From assembly GCA_900550545.1 (NCBI GenBank), contig URSS01000005.1:50000-113999 (forward strand): DNA of 64,000 bases, in the 5' to 3' direction. The first letter of the stretch is position 1. Each line of letters begins with the position of its first letter. This stretch comes from an uncultured Lachnobacterium sp. GTDB lineage: Bacteria > Bacillota > Clostridia > Lachnospirales > Lachnospiraceae. The notes beneath the pieces are model-generated. The model was not told the DNA's origin, did no database searches, and was given only the letters and a program-made list of their open reading frames with translations. Below are positions 33,179 through 42,026 of this stretch, in pieces. The translations under genes and the position numbers were made by a program.

Positions 33179-36076
33179 CTATTCTGCATTTTTCAATGCC
33201 TGATCCATCGGAATCTTTTTGATTCTCTGGAAATCAAAGATCATAACAATCAGATATCCGATCAGTACAAATCCAAACATCCTTGCATAACCCAGTGGCT
33301 TTATGCGGAATGCGAACCATCCGCTGTATGAGAACAGCATAATTCTCCATGCCGCATTCATAACAAGGGTTCCTAAAATTACGCTGACCGCATCGGAAAT
33401 AATTACCACAATACTCGTGGAAAGCAGATACAGGCTGGCAATCTCTTTGTTCTCATATCCCAAAATCTTGGTCATGGAAATTGCATTCTCATTCTTTTCA
33501 ATGATCAGCTTTGTCAGAAGATAAATCATGACTGCTGCCAGAAGAATACATAAAACCTGGAAATAGGACATATACGAACCCATGGAATGATCGAGCTGAT
33601 CTGCCATTTTGGTAATATCATGTATCGTGATTGTTGTTGCAATATTGTCCTCATCAATATCCGTGATTTCGCTGTCCGAAAGAAATCCGCTAAACTCATT
33701 CTCTTTGAGATCAAACACCTTTCCATAGTTATCGATGGACATAAAGACGGCAAGACTCTGGGATTTATGATAGAGTCCCGCAACTTTAAATTTGTAGGTC
33801 TTGTTCTCATATTTCTCATCCAACGATACAGTATCACCAACACTGATCCCATATTTATCCGCAAAAGATGCCGATATGTAAACCTCATTCTTTTTCAATG
33901 AATTCAGCTTTTTGATCTTTACATACTTACTGTCTTTTTCAATTCCATAAACAGAAATCTCCTCATTCAACGCATCACTCTTTTTCTCCAGCGAAGTCAT
34001 GTCGAATTTTTCTGCCTCTTTATTGTCCGTTGTGATCAGATTGTTGTCTTCATCCTCGTAAGACTTCAATACATACTGATACTTTGCGAACATCATTCCA
34101 TCTGTATTATTCTTGTAGTAATCAAGTGTATCCGGCATTCCTACTGCCATCGCAAGCATGACCATGATAAAGAAAATACCTACAAAAAGAATCAGGTAAT
34201 TTGCTACATTCTGGAACATGATACGCAGACGGAAGCGGCTCAAGAATTTCCATCTTGGCAGACGCATGGCCTTTTTGTTTTTTGTCTTTTTCAGATCATG
34301 GCGTAAGAACTGCAACGGTGTGTGCTGCATCATCCGCACAATAACAATCAGATTGACCACAAGCATCAGAACCACCGGAATCAGTGTCGTCTTGAAAAAG
34401 GCATCCGGATTCCAGATTGTGTGATATGTTGGCAGACTGTAACTGTTATAATACATTGACACTACCACATTTTTGAATACCGTGTATCCCAAAATATTTC
34501 CGACAATCGCCGCCAGCAGCGTTACGATCACCGGCATGGAAAGGTAATGCCGTACAAGTTCTCCCTTTGTATAACCGGAAGCGCGCAGCGTTCCGATAGC
34601 AGAAGCTTCTTTTGCAATGGTATTGCTGATCGTGACTGCAAAGATAAAAGCGATAATTACAATCAGAATATCCAGAAGTACACCACCCATGGCTTTATCC
34701 GATCCCATATCATCGGTTGCAAAATTGATCGCCGGATTGCCATATCTTGGTGTGTAGTCTTCCAATTCGTTGTCCGCGACAACGACCTGTGTCAACAGGG
34801 CACGCATGAAATCGTCAGACTGTGTTTTTTCCTGTGCATCATCTTCCGGCTCGTTTTCATACTTCCATGCATATGCATAATGCACACTCTTATGAAGACG
34901 GTCAAAGCCTTCTGATGTGACCATTGCCACATCAAATTTCAAAGCATCAAACATCATATCTGTGGTTTTCTCATGTAATGTAGAATAATTGACATATGCC
35001 AACAGACCAACAATCTTATAGGTTTCTCCGCTGATGGTGATTGTATCTCCGACTGTGACACCTACATTGTCTGCATGCATACGGTCAATGGCGATTTCGT
35101 CTTTTGCCTGTGGAAAACTTCCTTTTAACAGGCATGCCAGGTTGATATCTTCTGTCTTTGTAAAGACACGGATCGTACCATCCTTTTTGCCATCATTGTT
35201 GTAATCTTCCTCTTCGTTTCGGAAGAAATTCTCATACACGGTTGTCTTTGTTGCCTTAAAGTCCGGATCATTTAATTCGTACTTTTCTTCGGCATCGGCA
35301 TATTTGTCTTCGATCTTATCCTGTGCTTTCTTCCATGCCTCATCATAGGCTTTGTCATAGGCCTTCTTGTAGGCTTTCTTGTAAGCCTTTTTATAAGCTT
35401 CATCGTGTGCCTTGTCATAGGCTTCATCATAGGCAGTTGCATATGCTTTGTCGTAAGCTTCTGTATATGCACTGCTATATGCCTTATCGTATGCACTCTT
35501 GTATGTACCATCCGCCTTTGCCTGTTTCACAGCGGCCGGCAGCATCGCTGCAACGGTCTGCTCATCCATTCCCTGAGCCACAAGCGTCTGTTTTACCTGC
35601 GCAGAAAACTGTGCATCAAACTTGCTTTTGAACTCTGTATCAAAAGAGGATTTGAATTTCGGATCAAACTCTTCCTTAAAAGATTTCGTAAATTCTGTCG
35701 GGAAAGACTTTTCAAATTTCTTCTTAAATTTCTTATCGAATTCCTTTTTAAACTTCTTTGGAAACTTTTTATCCAGCTTCTTTTTTGCTTCGTCCAGATA
35801 ATACTGCTTTACATCCGCTTTCTCTCCGGTTTCAATTGCAGACAGCAATGCATCATCCGCCTGCTTCTTTAACTCGAAATGTCCATCTTCCTGTTTGTAT
35901 TCTTTTACACCGTCCGCAGCCGATTTCAACATACTCTCATTTGCGACATACATACCGGATACAAAACCAATGGTAAGCACGAGGAATAAAAATACAACAA
36001 GATATTTCTTCCAGTCTCCGATCAATTCTTTCGGTATTCGCTTGATCAGGGGATTTCTTACTTTTTTCTTACTCAT
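33179..36076 (-). CDS. FtsX-type ABC permease with long extracytoplasmic aromatic ladders
   Basis: A 965-residue permease of the MacB/FtsX superfamily. Start 36076 has AAGGGGG upstream. A first helix (about 24-45) is followed by a very large extracytoplasmic domain, then three helices (FtsX domain from about 445), a second extracytoplasmic domain and the final three helices. The first outer domain holds two perfect four-residue periodicities: 14 Phe spaced exactly four apart (residues 105-157, Lys-rich), then 15 positions at the same spacing (192-248), 13 Tyr with one His and one Trp, Ala/Lys-rich. These form long helices with one aromatic stripe. It follows the ATPase gene by 10 bp. An exporter or a transmembrane mechanotransducer is likely. 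Confidence 0.85.
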   Translation of the reverse strand: MSKKKVRNPLIKRIPKELIGDWKKYLVVFLFLVLTIGFVSGMYVANESMLKSAADGVKEYKQEDGHFELKKQADDALLSAIETGEKADVKQYYLDEAKKKLDKKFPKKFKKEFDKKFKKKFEKSFPTEFTKSFKEEFDPKFKSSFDTEFKSKFDAQFSAQVKQTLVAQGMDEQTVAAMLPAAVKQAKADGTYKSAYDKAYSSAYTEAYDKAYATAYDEAYDKAHDEAYKKAYKKAYKKAYDKAYDEAWKKAQDKIEDKYADAEEKYELNDPDFKATKTTVYENFFRNEEEDYNNDGKKDGTIRVFTKTEDINLACLLKGSFPQAKDEIAIDRMHADNVGVTVGDTITISGETYKIVGLLAYVNYSTLHEKTTDMMFDALKFDVAMVTSEGFDRLHKSVHYAYAWKYENEPEDDAQEKTQSDDFMRALLTQVVVADNELEDYTPRYGNPAINFATDDMGSDKAMGGVLLDILIVIIAFIFAVTISNTIAKEASAIGTLRASGYTKGELVRHYLSMPVIVTLLAAIVGNILGYTVFKNVVVSMYYNSYSLPTYHTIWNPDAFFKTTLIPVVLMLVVNLIVIVRMMQHTPLQFLRHDLKKTKNKKAMRLPRWKFLSRFRLRIMFQNVANYLILFVGIFFIMVMLAMAVGMPDTLDYYKNNTDGMMFAKYQYVLKSYEDEDNNLITTDNKEAEKFDMTSLEKKSDALNEEISVYGIEKDSKYVKIKKLNSLKKNEVYISASFADKYGISVGDTVSLDEKYENKTYKFKVAGLYHKSQSLAVFMSIDNYGKVFDLKENEFSGFLSDSEITDIDEDNIATTITIHDITKMADQLDHSMGSYMSYFQVLCILLAAVMIYLLTKLIIEKNENAISMTKILGYENKEIASLYLLSTSIVVIISDAVSVILGTLVMNAAWRIMLFSYSGWFAFRIKPLGYARMFGFVLIGYLIVMIFDFQRIKKIPMDQALKNAE

Positions 36077-36086
36077 AACTGCCCCC

Positions 36087-36803
36087 TTACCACTCAAGTT
36101 CTTCTGCAGAGATTTTGTTTGTATTAATATCGTTATGACGCACCGCTCCGTCACGGAGCTTGATTACGTGATCTGCCATATTTTTGATTGCCTCATTATG
36201 TGTAACCATGATAATGGTATTGCCATATTTCTTGTTTACATCCTCAATCAGCTTTAAAATTTCCTTCGAAGTATTGTAGTCCAAAGCTCCTGTCGGCTCA
36301 TCACACAGCAGAATATCCGGATTCTTTACAATGGCACGGCCAATGGAGACACGCTGCTGCTGTCCACCGGAAAGCTGGTTCGGCAGCTTATATCTGTGTT
36401 CGTAAAGTCCCAGTGTATGAAGCAGATCGTCAATATCCAGCGCATTGTCTGACAGATAAGCTCCTACCTCAATATTCTCTTTTACATTGAGGTTTGCGAT
36501 GAGATTGTACATCTGGAACACATAACCCAGATGCTTTCTGCGGTACTGTGTGAGCTTTTTCTCACTCATATCCTCCAGCTTATCTCCATTAATATTGATG
36601 TAACCACTGTCTGCATTATCAATACCTCCAATGATGTTCAATAATGTGGATTTTCCGGAACCGGATGGTCCTAAAAGCACACAGAACTCACCTTTTGCGA
36701 CAGAGAAATTCATACCGCGAAGAACCTCCTGACGCGTCTCACCGCTTCCAAACCCTTTCTTTAAATCTACGATCTCCAAAAACTTTCTTTCTTCTTCTGA
36801 CAT
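36087..36803 (-). CDS. ABC transporter ATPase, MacB/LolD type
   Basis: A 238-residue nucleotide-binding protein with Walker A (LLGPSGSGKSTLLN), Q-loop region (YRRKHLGYVFQ), signature LSGGQQQRV, Walker B (ILLCDEPTGALD) and switch His in MVTHNEAI. It is the partner of the FtsX-type permease directly downstream. Such pairs export peptides or lipids or regulate envelope enzymes. The TetR gene upstream (98-bp gap containing a hairpin at about 36877-36903 without a minus-strand T run) is probably part of the same transcription unit and represses it. Confidence 0.93.
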   Translation of the reverse strand: MSEEERKFLEIVDLKKGFGSGETRQEVLRGMNFSVAKGEFCVLLGPSGSGKSTLLNIIGGIDNADSGYININGDKLEDMSEKKLTQYRRKHLGYVFQMYNLIANLNVKENIEVGAYLSDNALDIDDLLHTLGLYEHRYKLPNQLSGGQQQRVSIGRAIVKNPDILLCDEPTGALDYNTSKEILKLIEDVNKKYGNTIIMVTHNEAIKNMADHVIKLRDGAVRHNDINTNKISAEELEW

Positions 36804-36901
36804 AGTTACTCCCTTTCCTTTTTAGTTTTACTCGCCACACTATTATTAGTTTCTTCTAACCCATAGTTCTTTTTTTAGGTCCCCCGCTCTTCGCGAAAGA
36901 C

Positions 36902-37528
36902 CTATGATTTTACCAGACCATACCAGCCTGCCAGCAGATATTTTACTCCCTTTTCTGCAAACTGAAGTGCTTCCTCCTCATTGTCAATATGTGTCACCAT
37001 AAATATGAACATATCAATCTGCGAATGCGACATCCAATGGACAACGCTTTTCTCCACCATCGGAACACCATATGCCTGACACATTGCCTCACAGATAAAT
37101 GCATTGTGCTCATCCATCTGATCCACCAGACGATCCGGCATATGTTCCATGCTCGATCCCTGAGATTTCATCAACACCAGAAGCACTTCATCCCGATAGG
37201 TATACAGCTCATGCACAATCTGCGCCATCGATTCAAAATCGCTGCGCTCATCATGCTCGGTTGCCCTACCGCTTTTCATTTCCTGCACTTCAAAGGAAAA
37301 ATGCTCACGAATAATTACATTGAGCCGATCCATAAAATCGCCAACCACTTCACAGAACAAATCATCTTTGTCCTGAAAGAAGAAGTACAGTGCTCCGGTG
37401 GTAACACCCGCTTTCTGGCAAATACTGCGAAGAGATGCTCCCTGAAAGCCTTTTTCCATAAATTCTTTCTTGGCGCATTTCATAAGGTGGGTCTTCGTCT
37501 TGCTGTCATGTATCTTCTTTTCTGCCAT
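36902..37528 (-). CDS. TetR-family regulator of the ABC exporter
   Basis: A 208-residue repressor. The start at 37528 (AGAGAGAG upstream) begins MAEKKIHDSKTKTHLMKCAK. The helix-turn-helix is LRSICQKAGVTTGALYFFFQDKDDLF, typical of TetR proteins. The C-terminal ligand-binding domain (about 60-205) is helical and variable, so the inducer is unknown. A strong inverted repeat (37575-37619) lies directly upstream, a likely operator for autoregulation and for control of the downstream ATPase and permease genes. The longer open frame reaching 37639 would run through that operator, which supports the later start. Confidence 0.9.
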   Translation of the reverse strand: MAEKKIHDSKTKTHLMKCAKKEFMEKGFQGASLRSICQKAGVTTGALYFFFQDKDDLFCEVVGDFMDRLNVIIREHFSFEVQEMKSGRATEHDERSDFESMAQIVHELYTYRDEVLLVLMKSQGSSMEHMPDRLVDQMDEHNAFICEAMCQAYGVPMVEKSVVHWMSHSQIDMFIFMVTHIDNEEEALQFAEKGVKYLLAGWYGLVKS

Positions 37529-37574
37529 TGTACTCTCTCTGGAACCATAAATATTCTGTTCCCTGTATATAAAA

Positions 37575-37619
37575 ATGTAACATAACGTTGTTATGTCGGA
37601 TAACACCGTTATGTTACAT
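37575..37619. promoter_or_regulatory. Probable TetR operator (13-bp inverted repeat)
   Basis: Perfect arms ATGTAACATAACG (37575-37587) and CGTTATGTTACAT (37607-37619), spaced 19 bp, with a second overlapping GTTAT/ATAAC pair inside the spacer. It lies about 50 bp upstream of the TetR start, where its promoter should be. Confidence 0.75.
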
Positions 37620-37658
37620 CTTAATTTCCGATATGTCAACCTATATATTTATATTTGT

Positions 37659-38660
37659 TTACTGTTGTTTTTTCTTATGTTTGTCATAAGCGGCAAACAT
37701 GCCGGCAAGCAATGTTCCTGAAATAGAATGCCAGGTACAGGAAACAGCACAGATGATAGCGGATTCCGGTGTTGCAGAAAACTGCGCGGTTGTTGTGGCA
37801 AGATTTGTTGCCAATCCCGCATTCTGCATACCAACTTCGATAGCAATTGTTCTCTTCTTTGCTGTGTTCATGCCAACAAGCTTTCCTGCACCATAACCAA
37901 GCAGATAACCCAGCCCATTATGAAGAAATACCGCAATGAAAATGACAGCACCTGACTGGAAGAATTTATCGCCCTGTGAGGAAACAACACCACCTACAAC
38001 ACAAGCCAATCCTAATACCGCAACTCCTGGCATTACTTTCTGTATCTCGCTAAAGGTTTTCTTTTTGCCGAGCAAATAATTCAGAAGAAATCCAAGCGCA
38101 ACCGGAAGAATCACGGTTTCAACAATGGAAATCAACATTGGCAACGCCTTGATGGAAATATTTGCTCCGCTCGCCAACAGAGAAACCATAAGCGGTGTCA
38201 TAATCGGAGAAAGAATTGTTGATACTGTTGTCATTCCTACAGAAAAAGCCACATCCCCGCCACAAAGATAGGACATGATGTTGGATGACACACCACCCGG
38301 GCAACATCCTACCAGAATTAATCCAAGGGCAATGCCATCCGGAAGGTGCAATGCCTTTGTCAATGCAAACGCCAGAAACGGCATAATCAGATACTGTGCC
38401 AATGCACCTACACAAATATCAAATGGTCTCTGTGCCAGAATCTTAAAATCTTCTGTAGTCAAAGTCAGTCCCATACTAAACATAATTACACCGATAATGA
38501 TGGATTGACAGGTAAACTTGTTAGAAACCGGATCCGTAAACAATTGATGGTTTACCCATCCCATCATGCCCGGAACGATAAATGTTACAATCGCAATGGC
38601 TATTACCACCACAGATGTGTAATCAGATAAAAATTTACTGAATTTTTGTAATGCTTTCAT
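37659..38660 (-). CDS. Bile acid:sodium symporter (BASS) family transporter
   Basis: A 333-residue membrane protein with about nine to ten helices. Family motifs: IIGVIMFSMGLTLTTEDFK, LVGCCPGGVSSNIMSYLCGG (the sodium-site crossing region), EVGMQNAGLATNLA (second crossing region) and CTWHSISGTLLAG. BASS proteins move bile acids, but bacterial members often carry keto acids, pantoate or other organic anions. A T-box leader with terminator directly upstream means expression responds to an uncharged tRNA. This points to an amino-acid-related substrate rather than bile acid. The ATG has AAAGGAGG upstream, and the gene appears monocistronic before the TetR operator. Confidence 0.9.
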   Translation of the reverse strand: MKALQKFSKFLSDYTSVVVIAIAIVTFIVPGMMGWVNHQLFTDPVSNKFTCQSIIIGVIMFSMGLTLTTEDFKILAQRPFDICVGALAQYLIMPFLAFALTKALHLPDGIALGLILVGCCPGGVSSNIMSYLCGGDVAFSVGMTTVSTILSPIMTPLMVSLLASGANISIKALPMLISIVETVILPVALGFLLNYLLGKKKTFSEIQKVMPGVAVLGLACVVGGVVSSQGDKFFQSGAVIFIAVFLHNGLGYLLGYGAGKLVGMNTAKKRTIAIEVGMQNAGLATNLATTTAQFSATPESAIICAVSCTWHSISGTLLAGMFAAYDKHKKKQQ

Positions 38661-38683
38661 TACATTTCCTCCTTTTTGTCCAC

Positions 38684-38719
38684 AAAAAAGTCCCTTCCCA
38701 GAATAAACTGGAAAGGGAC
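38684..38719 (-). terminator. T-box-controlled terminator
   Basis: GTCCCTTTCCAG pairs with CTGGGAAGGGAC (38690-38701 with 38708-38719), followed by six T on the minus strand, 24 bp before the BASS start. Confidence 0.9.
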
Positions 38720-38729
38720 GAATAAAATC

Positions 38730-38945
38730 CGCGATACCACCCTAATTCCACAGAAAATCTCTGTGACACTTCACATACCAACATATGCTATCCCATAACG
38801 GAGGAGACCGGCGAAGTTTACTTGCAACTAACTGCTTTCAGCCCGCTTCTTAGAGAGGATAATCAATATCCGATTATTGTCTGTTCGCACCAGCCACAGA
38901 CTCTCTGCAAATAATCATGGCTACGATTTTGTTCTCATCAACGAA
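38730..38945 (-). promoter_or_regulatory. T-box riboswitch leader of the BASS transporter gene
   Basis: The T-box sequence GGGTGGTATCGCG is at 38730-38742 (minus strand). It is preceded by a Stem I with AGAGAG, distal loop GGCTGGTGCGAACAGAC and flanking GATTATT/AATAATC pairing, about 215 nt in all. The 3' side of Stem I reads GGATATTGATTATCC; the specifier codon lies there but I cannot fix its frame (ATT, GAT and TTG are candidates). Confidence 0.92.
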
Positions 38946-38977
38946 TTTTGGTGAACTATATTTTCTTTACTTTTGCT

Positions 38978-39005
38978 ATTATAGCCCCATGTACAAATAT
39001 GTCAA
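38978..39005 (-). promoter_or_regulatory. Consensus promoter of the T-box transcript
   Basis: TTGACA (39000-39005), 16-bp spacer, TATAAT (38978-38983); transcription would begin about 25 bp before the recognisable T-box stem. Confidence 0.85.
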
Positions 39006-39060
39006 GGGTAATTTTTCGAAATTTTCAAACCTCTTTCTTCTTATCTCTCGAGTGTTATTC

Positions 39061-39936
39061 TCAATAATCTCTCTCAAAATGCTGATAGTCCTTAGAATGC
39101 GTCCAATCGCCGCCCCAGGTAAATCCATACTTTTTAAAAAGCTTATAGCACAAATCATCATGATCAATTTTGTATGGAAAATCCTTGCTACGGTCTACAT
39201 ATGCCGTAGCATTGGCTGGTTCGATGGACAATTTTCCGTCTACCGTCTTCACATACGGATTGTACAGCGTATTGATATCCACAGCCATACCTAGCCCATG
39301 TTTTGAGATCTTTGTGGTATGGGAAATGAACCGGAAGTTAAATGCTGAAGAATTATTATGGCTCATGGATTCCTCATCATCAGCATTGTACGCATCTACC
39401 AATTCCACTTTTTCAATCGGATAGTCTGCCTGATACAATTCCTCAAAGATAGAAAGCACGTCATCTGCAATGGCTTTGTTTACGACCAGCTCGCCTTCCT
39501 TTGTCTGTCCGTCAAATCCCATATGCAGGACATGAACATATCGAAGCTCGTCCCGTGGCACTGTGCAGTCTGCTTTGTATGATTTTCCCTGCATTTTTTC
39601 AAAAATATCATCCGGAATTTTGGAGACGTAAAAATCCTCGTCCGAAATCTGGTGCGTGTCGGATTCGGATTCTTCCTGGGAATCCGATGTCTTCTGTGTT
39701 TCTGTATTTACGGCAGCCTCTGTAATCTCTGTTGTCTCGCTAATCTCTGTAGCCTCTTTCTGCAGACTTGTTTCCTTCTTCACTTCGACTTTCTTTTCGG
39801 CAACGTCAACTTTCTCTGTTTCCCTGGAATTCTTTTCGTTATTATCCTGATTCTTTACAAAACGGTTTCCTGCCACTACTGCAATGGCTGCCAGCAAAAT
39901 CGTGGCCGTAATTATGATTCCTTTATGTTTTCTCAA
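39061..39936 (-). CDS. M15-family D,D- or L,D-peptidase (VanY-like), membrane anchored
   Basis: About 291 residues. A cytoplasmic start is followed by one membrane helix (IIITATILLAAIAVVAG) and a long Glu/Thr/Ser-rich spacer (to about residue 95). An M15 zinc peptidase domain follows, with SKHGLGMAVDIN (His and Asp ligands) and DYQHFERDY (C-terminal His ligand); FTWGGDWTHSKDY is typical of M15_4. It trims peptidoglycan stem peptides outside the membrane. I favour the TTG at 39936 because GAAGGAG sits six bases before it; a GTG at 39957 is possible. It begins shortly after the LOG gene, so the two are probably one transcript. Confidence 0.85.
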   Translation of the reverse strand: MRKHKGIIITATILLAAIAVVAGNRFVKNQDNNEKNSRETEKVDVAEKKVEVKKETSLQKEATEISETTEITEAAVNTETQKTSDSQEESESDTHQISDEDFYVSKIPDDIFEKMQGKSYKADCTVPRDELRYVHVLHMGFDGQTKEGELVVNKAIADDVLSIFEELYQADYPIEKVELVDAYNADDEESMSHNNSSAFNFRFISHTTKISKHGLGMAVDINTLYNPYVKTVDGKLSIEPANATAYVDRSKDFPYKIDHDDLCYKLFKKYGFTWGGDWTHSKDYQHFERDY

Positions 39937-39965
39937 CACGATCTCCTTCTTTTTCACTCATCGAT

Positions 39966-40517
39966 TCATTGAGCACTATTGATCTTATCTATAAACGCCT
40001 CAATCTCATTCACATGATCCGAAAACAACACATGTCCCATATGTTCTTCCCATAAAAATCCAGCCTGTTCCATTTTCTTTAACATCTCTTGTAACGGTGC
40101 ATAAAAACTGTTTCGATTGAACAAAATGCATGGTTTCTGAAATACACCGATTTTCGTAAGTGTTATTGCCTCTGAAATTTCATCAAGCGTTCCGATACCT
40201 CCCGGCAAAGCGATAAACACATCTGCGAGATCCAGCATTTTTTGCTTTCTCTCACTCATATTCGCTGTAGTAATCAATTTGGTCACATATGGTTGTGGGC
40301 GTGACTTAATAAACTCCACATTCCCCGGAATCACACCAATGACCTCGCTGCCTTCTGCATGAGCTTCCTTTGCAACCGCTCCCATCAATCCGGATTCTCC
40401 ACCTCCATATACAAGTGTATGCTTACTTTTACCGATCCACTGTCCCAGTTCTCTGGCGGCTTTTGCATATTCCTCATTGTTTCCAAAATCAGAACCACAA
40501 TATACTGCTATCTTCAT
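39966..40517 (-). CDS. LOG-family protein (cytokinin riboside 5'-monophosphate phosphoribohydrolase-like)
   Basis: A 183-residue Rossmann-like protein. MKIAVYCGSDFGNN opens the domain, GGGESGLMGAVAKEA and PGGIGTLDEISEA (the PGGxGTxxE nucleotide motif) follow, with the catalytic Arg region in MSERKQKMLD. LOG proteins cleave nucleoside 5'-monophosphates into base and ribose 5-phosphate; in bacteria the physiological role is often unclear. The start at 40517 is 11 bp after the stop of the broken secreted-protein gene, with AGGAG-like bases upstream (AAAGGAG). The following M15 peptidase gene begins within about 30 bp. Confidence 0.92.
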   Translation of the reverse strand: MKIAVYCGSDFGNNEEYAKAARELGQWIGKSKHTLVYGGGESGLMGAVAKEAHAEGSEVIGVIPGNVEFIKSRPQPYVTKLITTANMSERKQKMLDLADVFIALPGGIGTLDEISEAITLTKIGVFQKPCILFNRNSFYAPLQEMLKKMEQAGFLWEEHMGHVLFSDHVNEIEAFIDKINSAQ

Positions 40518-40527
40518 GTGTACTCCT

Positions 40528-42000
40528 TTACTTAACCGCATAAGAATAAATATAGATGTCTGTCCCCTTCGTTTTGTTTCCAGCCCACCATACTTTTCCT
40601 TTGGAATAAACCGGCATTCTGCTTGGATTCAGATAAGCGGAAGAGGCAAGTTTCTTCGTCTTCTGTATCACATTTCCTTTAGCATCAACAACAATCGCAT
40701 ATACGCCCTGATAACTGTATTTTTTATAACGTTCAAATAATATCACATAATTTCCCGCATCTGTAGCTACAACCTGTGGATTTTCGATGGTATATGTTTT
40801 GTCATAATTTGTGAGCCATTTTACGCCGTAATCTGTTACCTTTTCATCACCATTTTTTCCACTTAAGCCACTGCGCGTACCGGATGTAACATATCCATTC
40901 GCTGTGGTCAGATCCGCATTCGGGTCAAAAATCTGAATAAACAACTGCTGATTTTCCTTTTTTGCCTTGCTGCTTAAAGATGGTGCTGATATTGCTACCA
41001 TAGCCGCGTTATGTACATCTCCCGTCGCAATACCACCCATGCGGGCAAAGTTATCATTTACCTCAAACATGTCATAACGGTCAAATGCACCTTTGCTGAT
41101 CCAGAATGAGAAAATATTTTGTGAATCACATGTCCATGTTTTCGATGCCTCGTCCGAATATGTATTATCATAAATGATTTCCCAGTCATCCGGAAAATCT
41201 GTATTGTTGATTAGATCATCACTTATTCCATCACCGGTTCCCGGCATCTTTTACTCTGAAACGGTAAATGCGCGGTCATAACAATCGCCCTCACTGGCAA
41301 GAAGAAATCCTTCTCCCCACGGAACCACACGCTGCGCAAAGGAATGGGAATTATAGTAACTTTCCACACTTTCCTTCTGCATCGTCTTCCGGTTCACAAG
41401 AAAAAGCGAATTGCTCTGATGACCACTATACATTTTTCTCGCATAGTTGACAGCAACATAATCACCATTTACTGCAATATCACAATTTCCTGCATGAAAA
41501 GGAATCTTCGTATAAAAGCTTTCATCATAATAGGATGCCAGACTCGAGGAACCATTGTCCCCCACACTTGCAAGAAGCTTTCCACTGGAATCGTACTTGG
41601 AAACAAAAATCGTTTTTGTTGCTGTATTATTTGTTTTATTCGTCTTTCCCGTAACTACATAAAAATTTCCGTCGGAATCGCATGTAACACCACCAAAAAC
41701 AGAAGATTTCTTCTTCAATGTGATTGTCTTTTTGACAGGTTTTCCATTTTTCGTTTTCACAATTACAATATTGCTTTTTGTATTATATGCAATGCACATA
41801 TTCCCCTGGTTATCCAAAAACTGCGTGCCATCCGATACGCCATCCCAATTTGCATAAGATCCTTTTGCAGTTGTAATATTGTGCTTTTGATTTGTTTTCT
41901 GTACCTTAAGTGTTGCAGCTTCCGGACTTACCACGGAGGTCATCAAAACTCCACAGATTGCCAGACATGCAATACTTCTCATCCCTGCATATTTTCTCAT
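40528..42000 (-). pseudogene. Secreted beta-propeller-like protein interrupted by one in-frame TAA
   Basis: Two consecutive open frames (42000-41251 and 41247-40528) are in the same phase and separated by a single TAA at 41251-41253 in TVSE-stop-KMPG. The first half has a signal peptide (MRKYAGMRSIACLAICGVLM...) and repeated strands such as TCDSDGNFYVVTG. The second half continues with FARMGGIATGDVHNAAM and ENPQVVATDAGNYVILFERY, so one protein of about 489 residues is expected. The second part has no ribosome site of its own. The cause is most likely a nonsense mutation (or an assembly error); programmed read-through is possible but unsupported. The start at 42000 has GGAAGG upstream. Confidence 0.75.
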
Positions 42001-42026
42001 TTCAGTTTTCCTTCCCACTCTGCTTC

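Noticed and set aside
36877..36903. Terminator between tetR and the ABC ATPase gene
   Set aside because: The hairpin AGGTC...GACCT has a T run only on the plus strand; on the coding strand an A run follows, so it is unlikely to stop the transcript.
41251..41253. Programmed read-through or recoding at TAA
   Set aside because: No downstream structure or known recoding context is visible; a nonsense mutation or sequence error is simpler.
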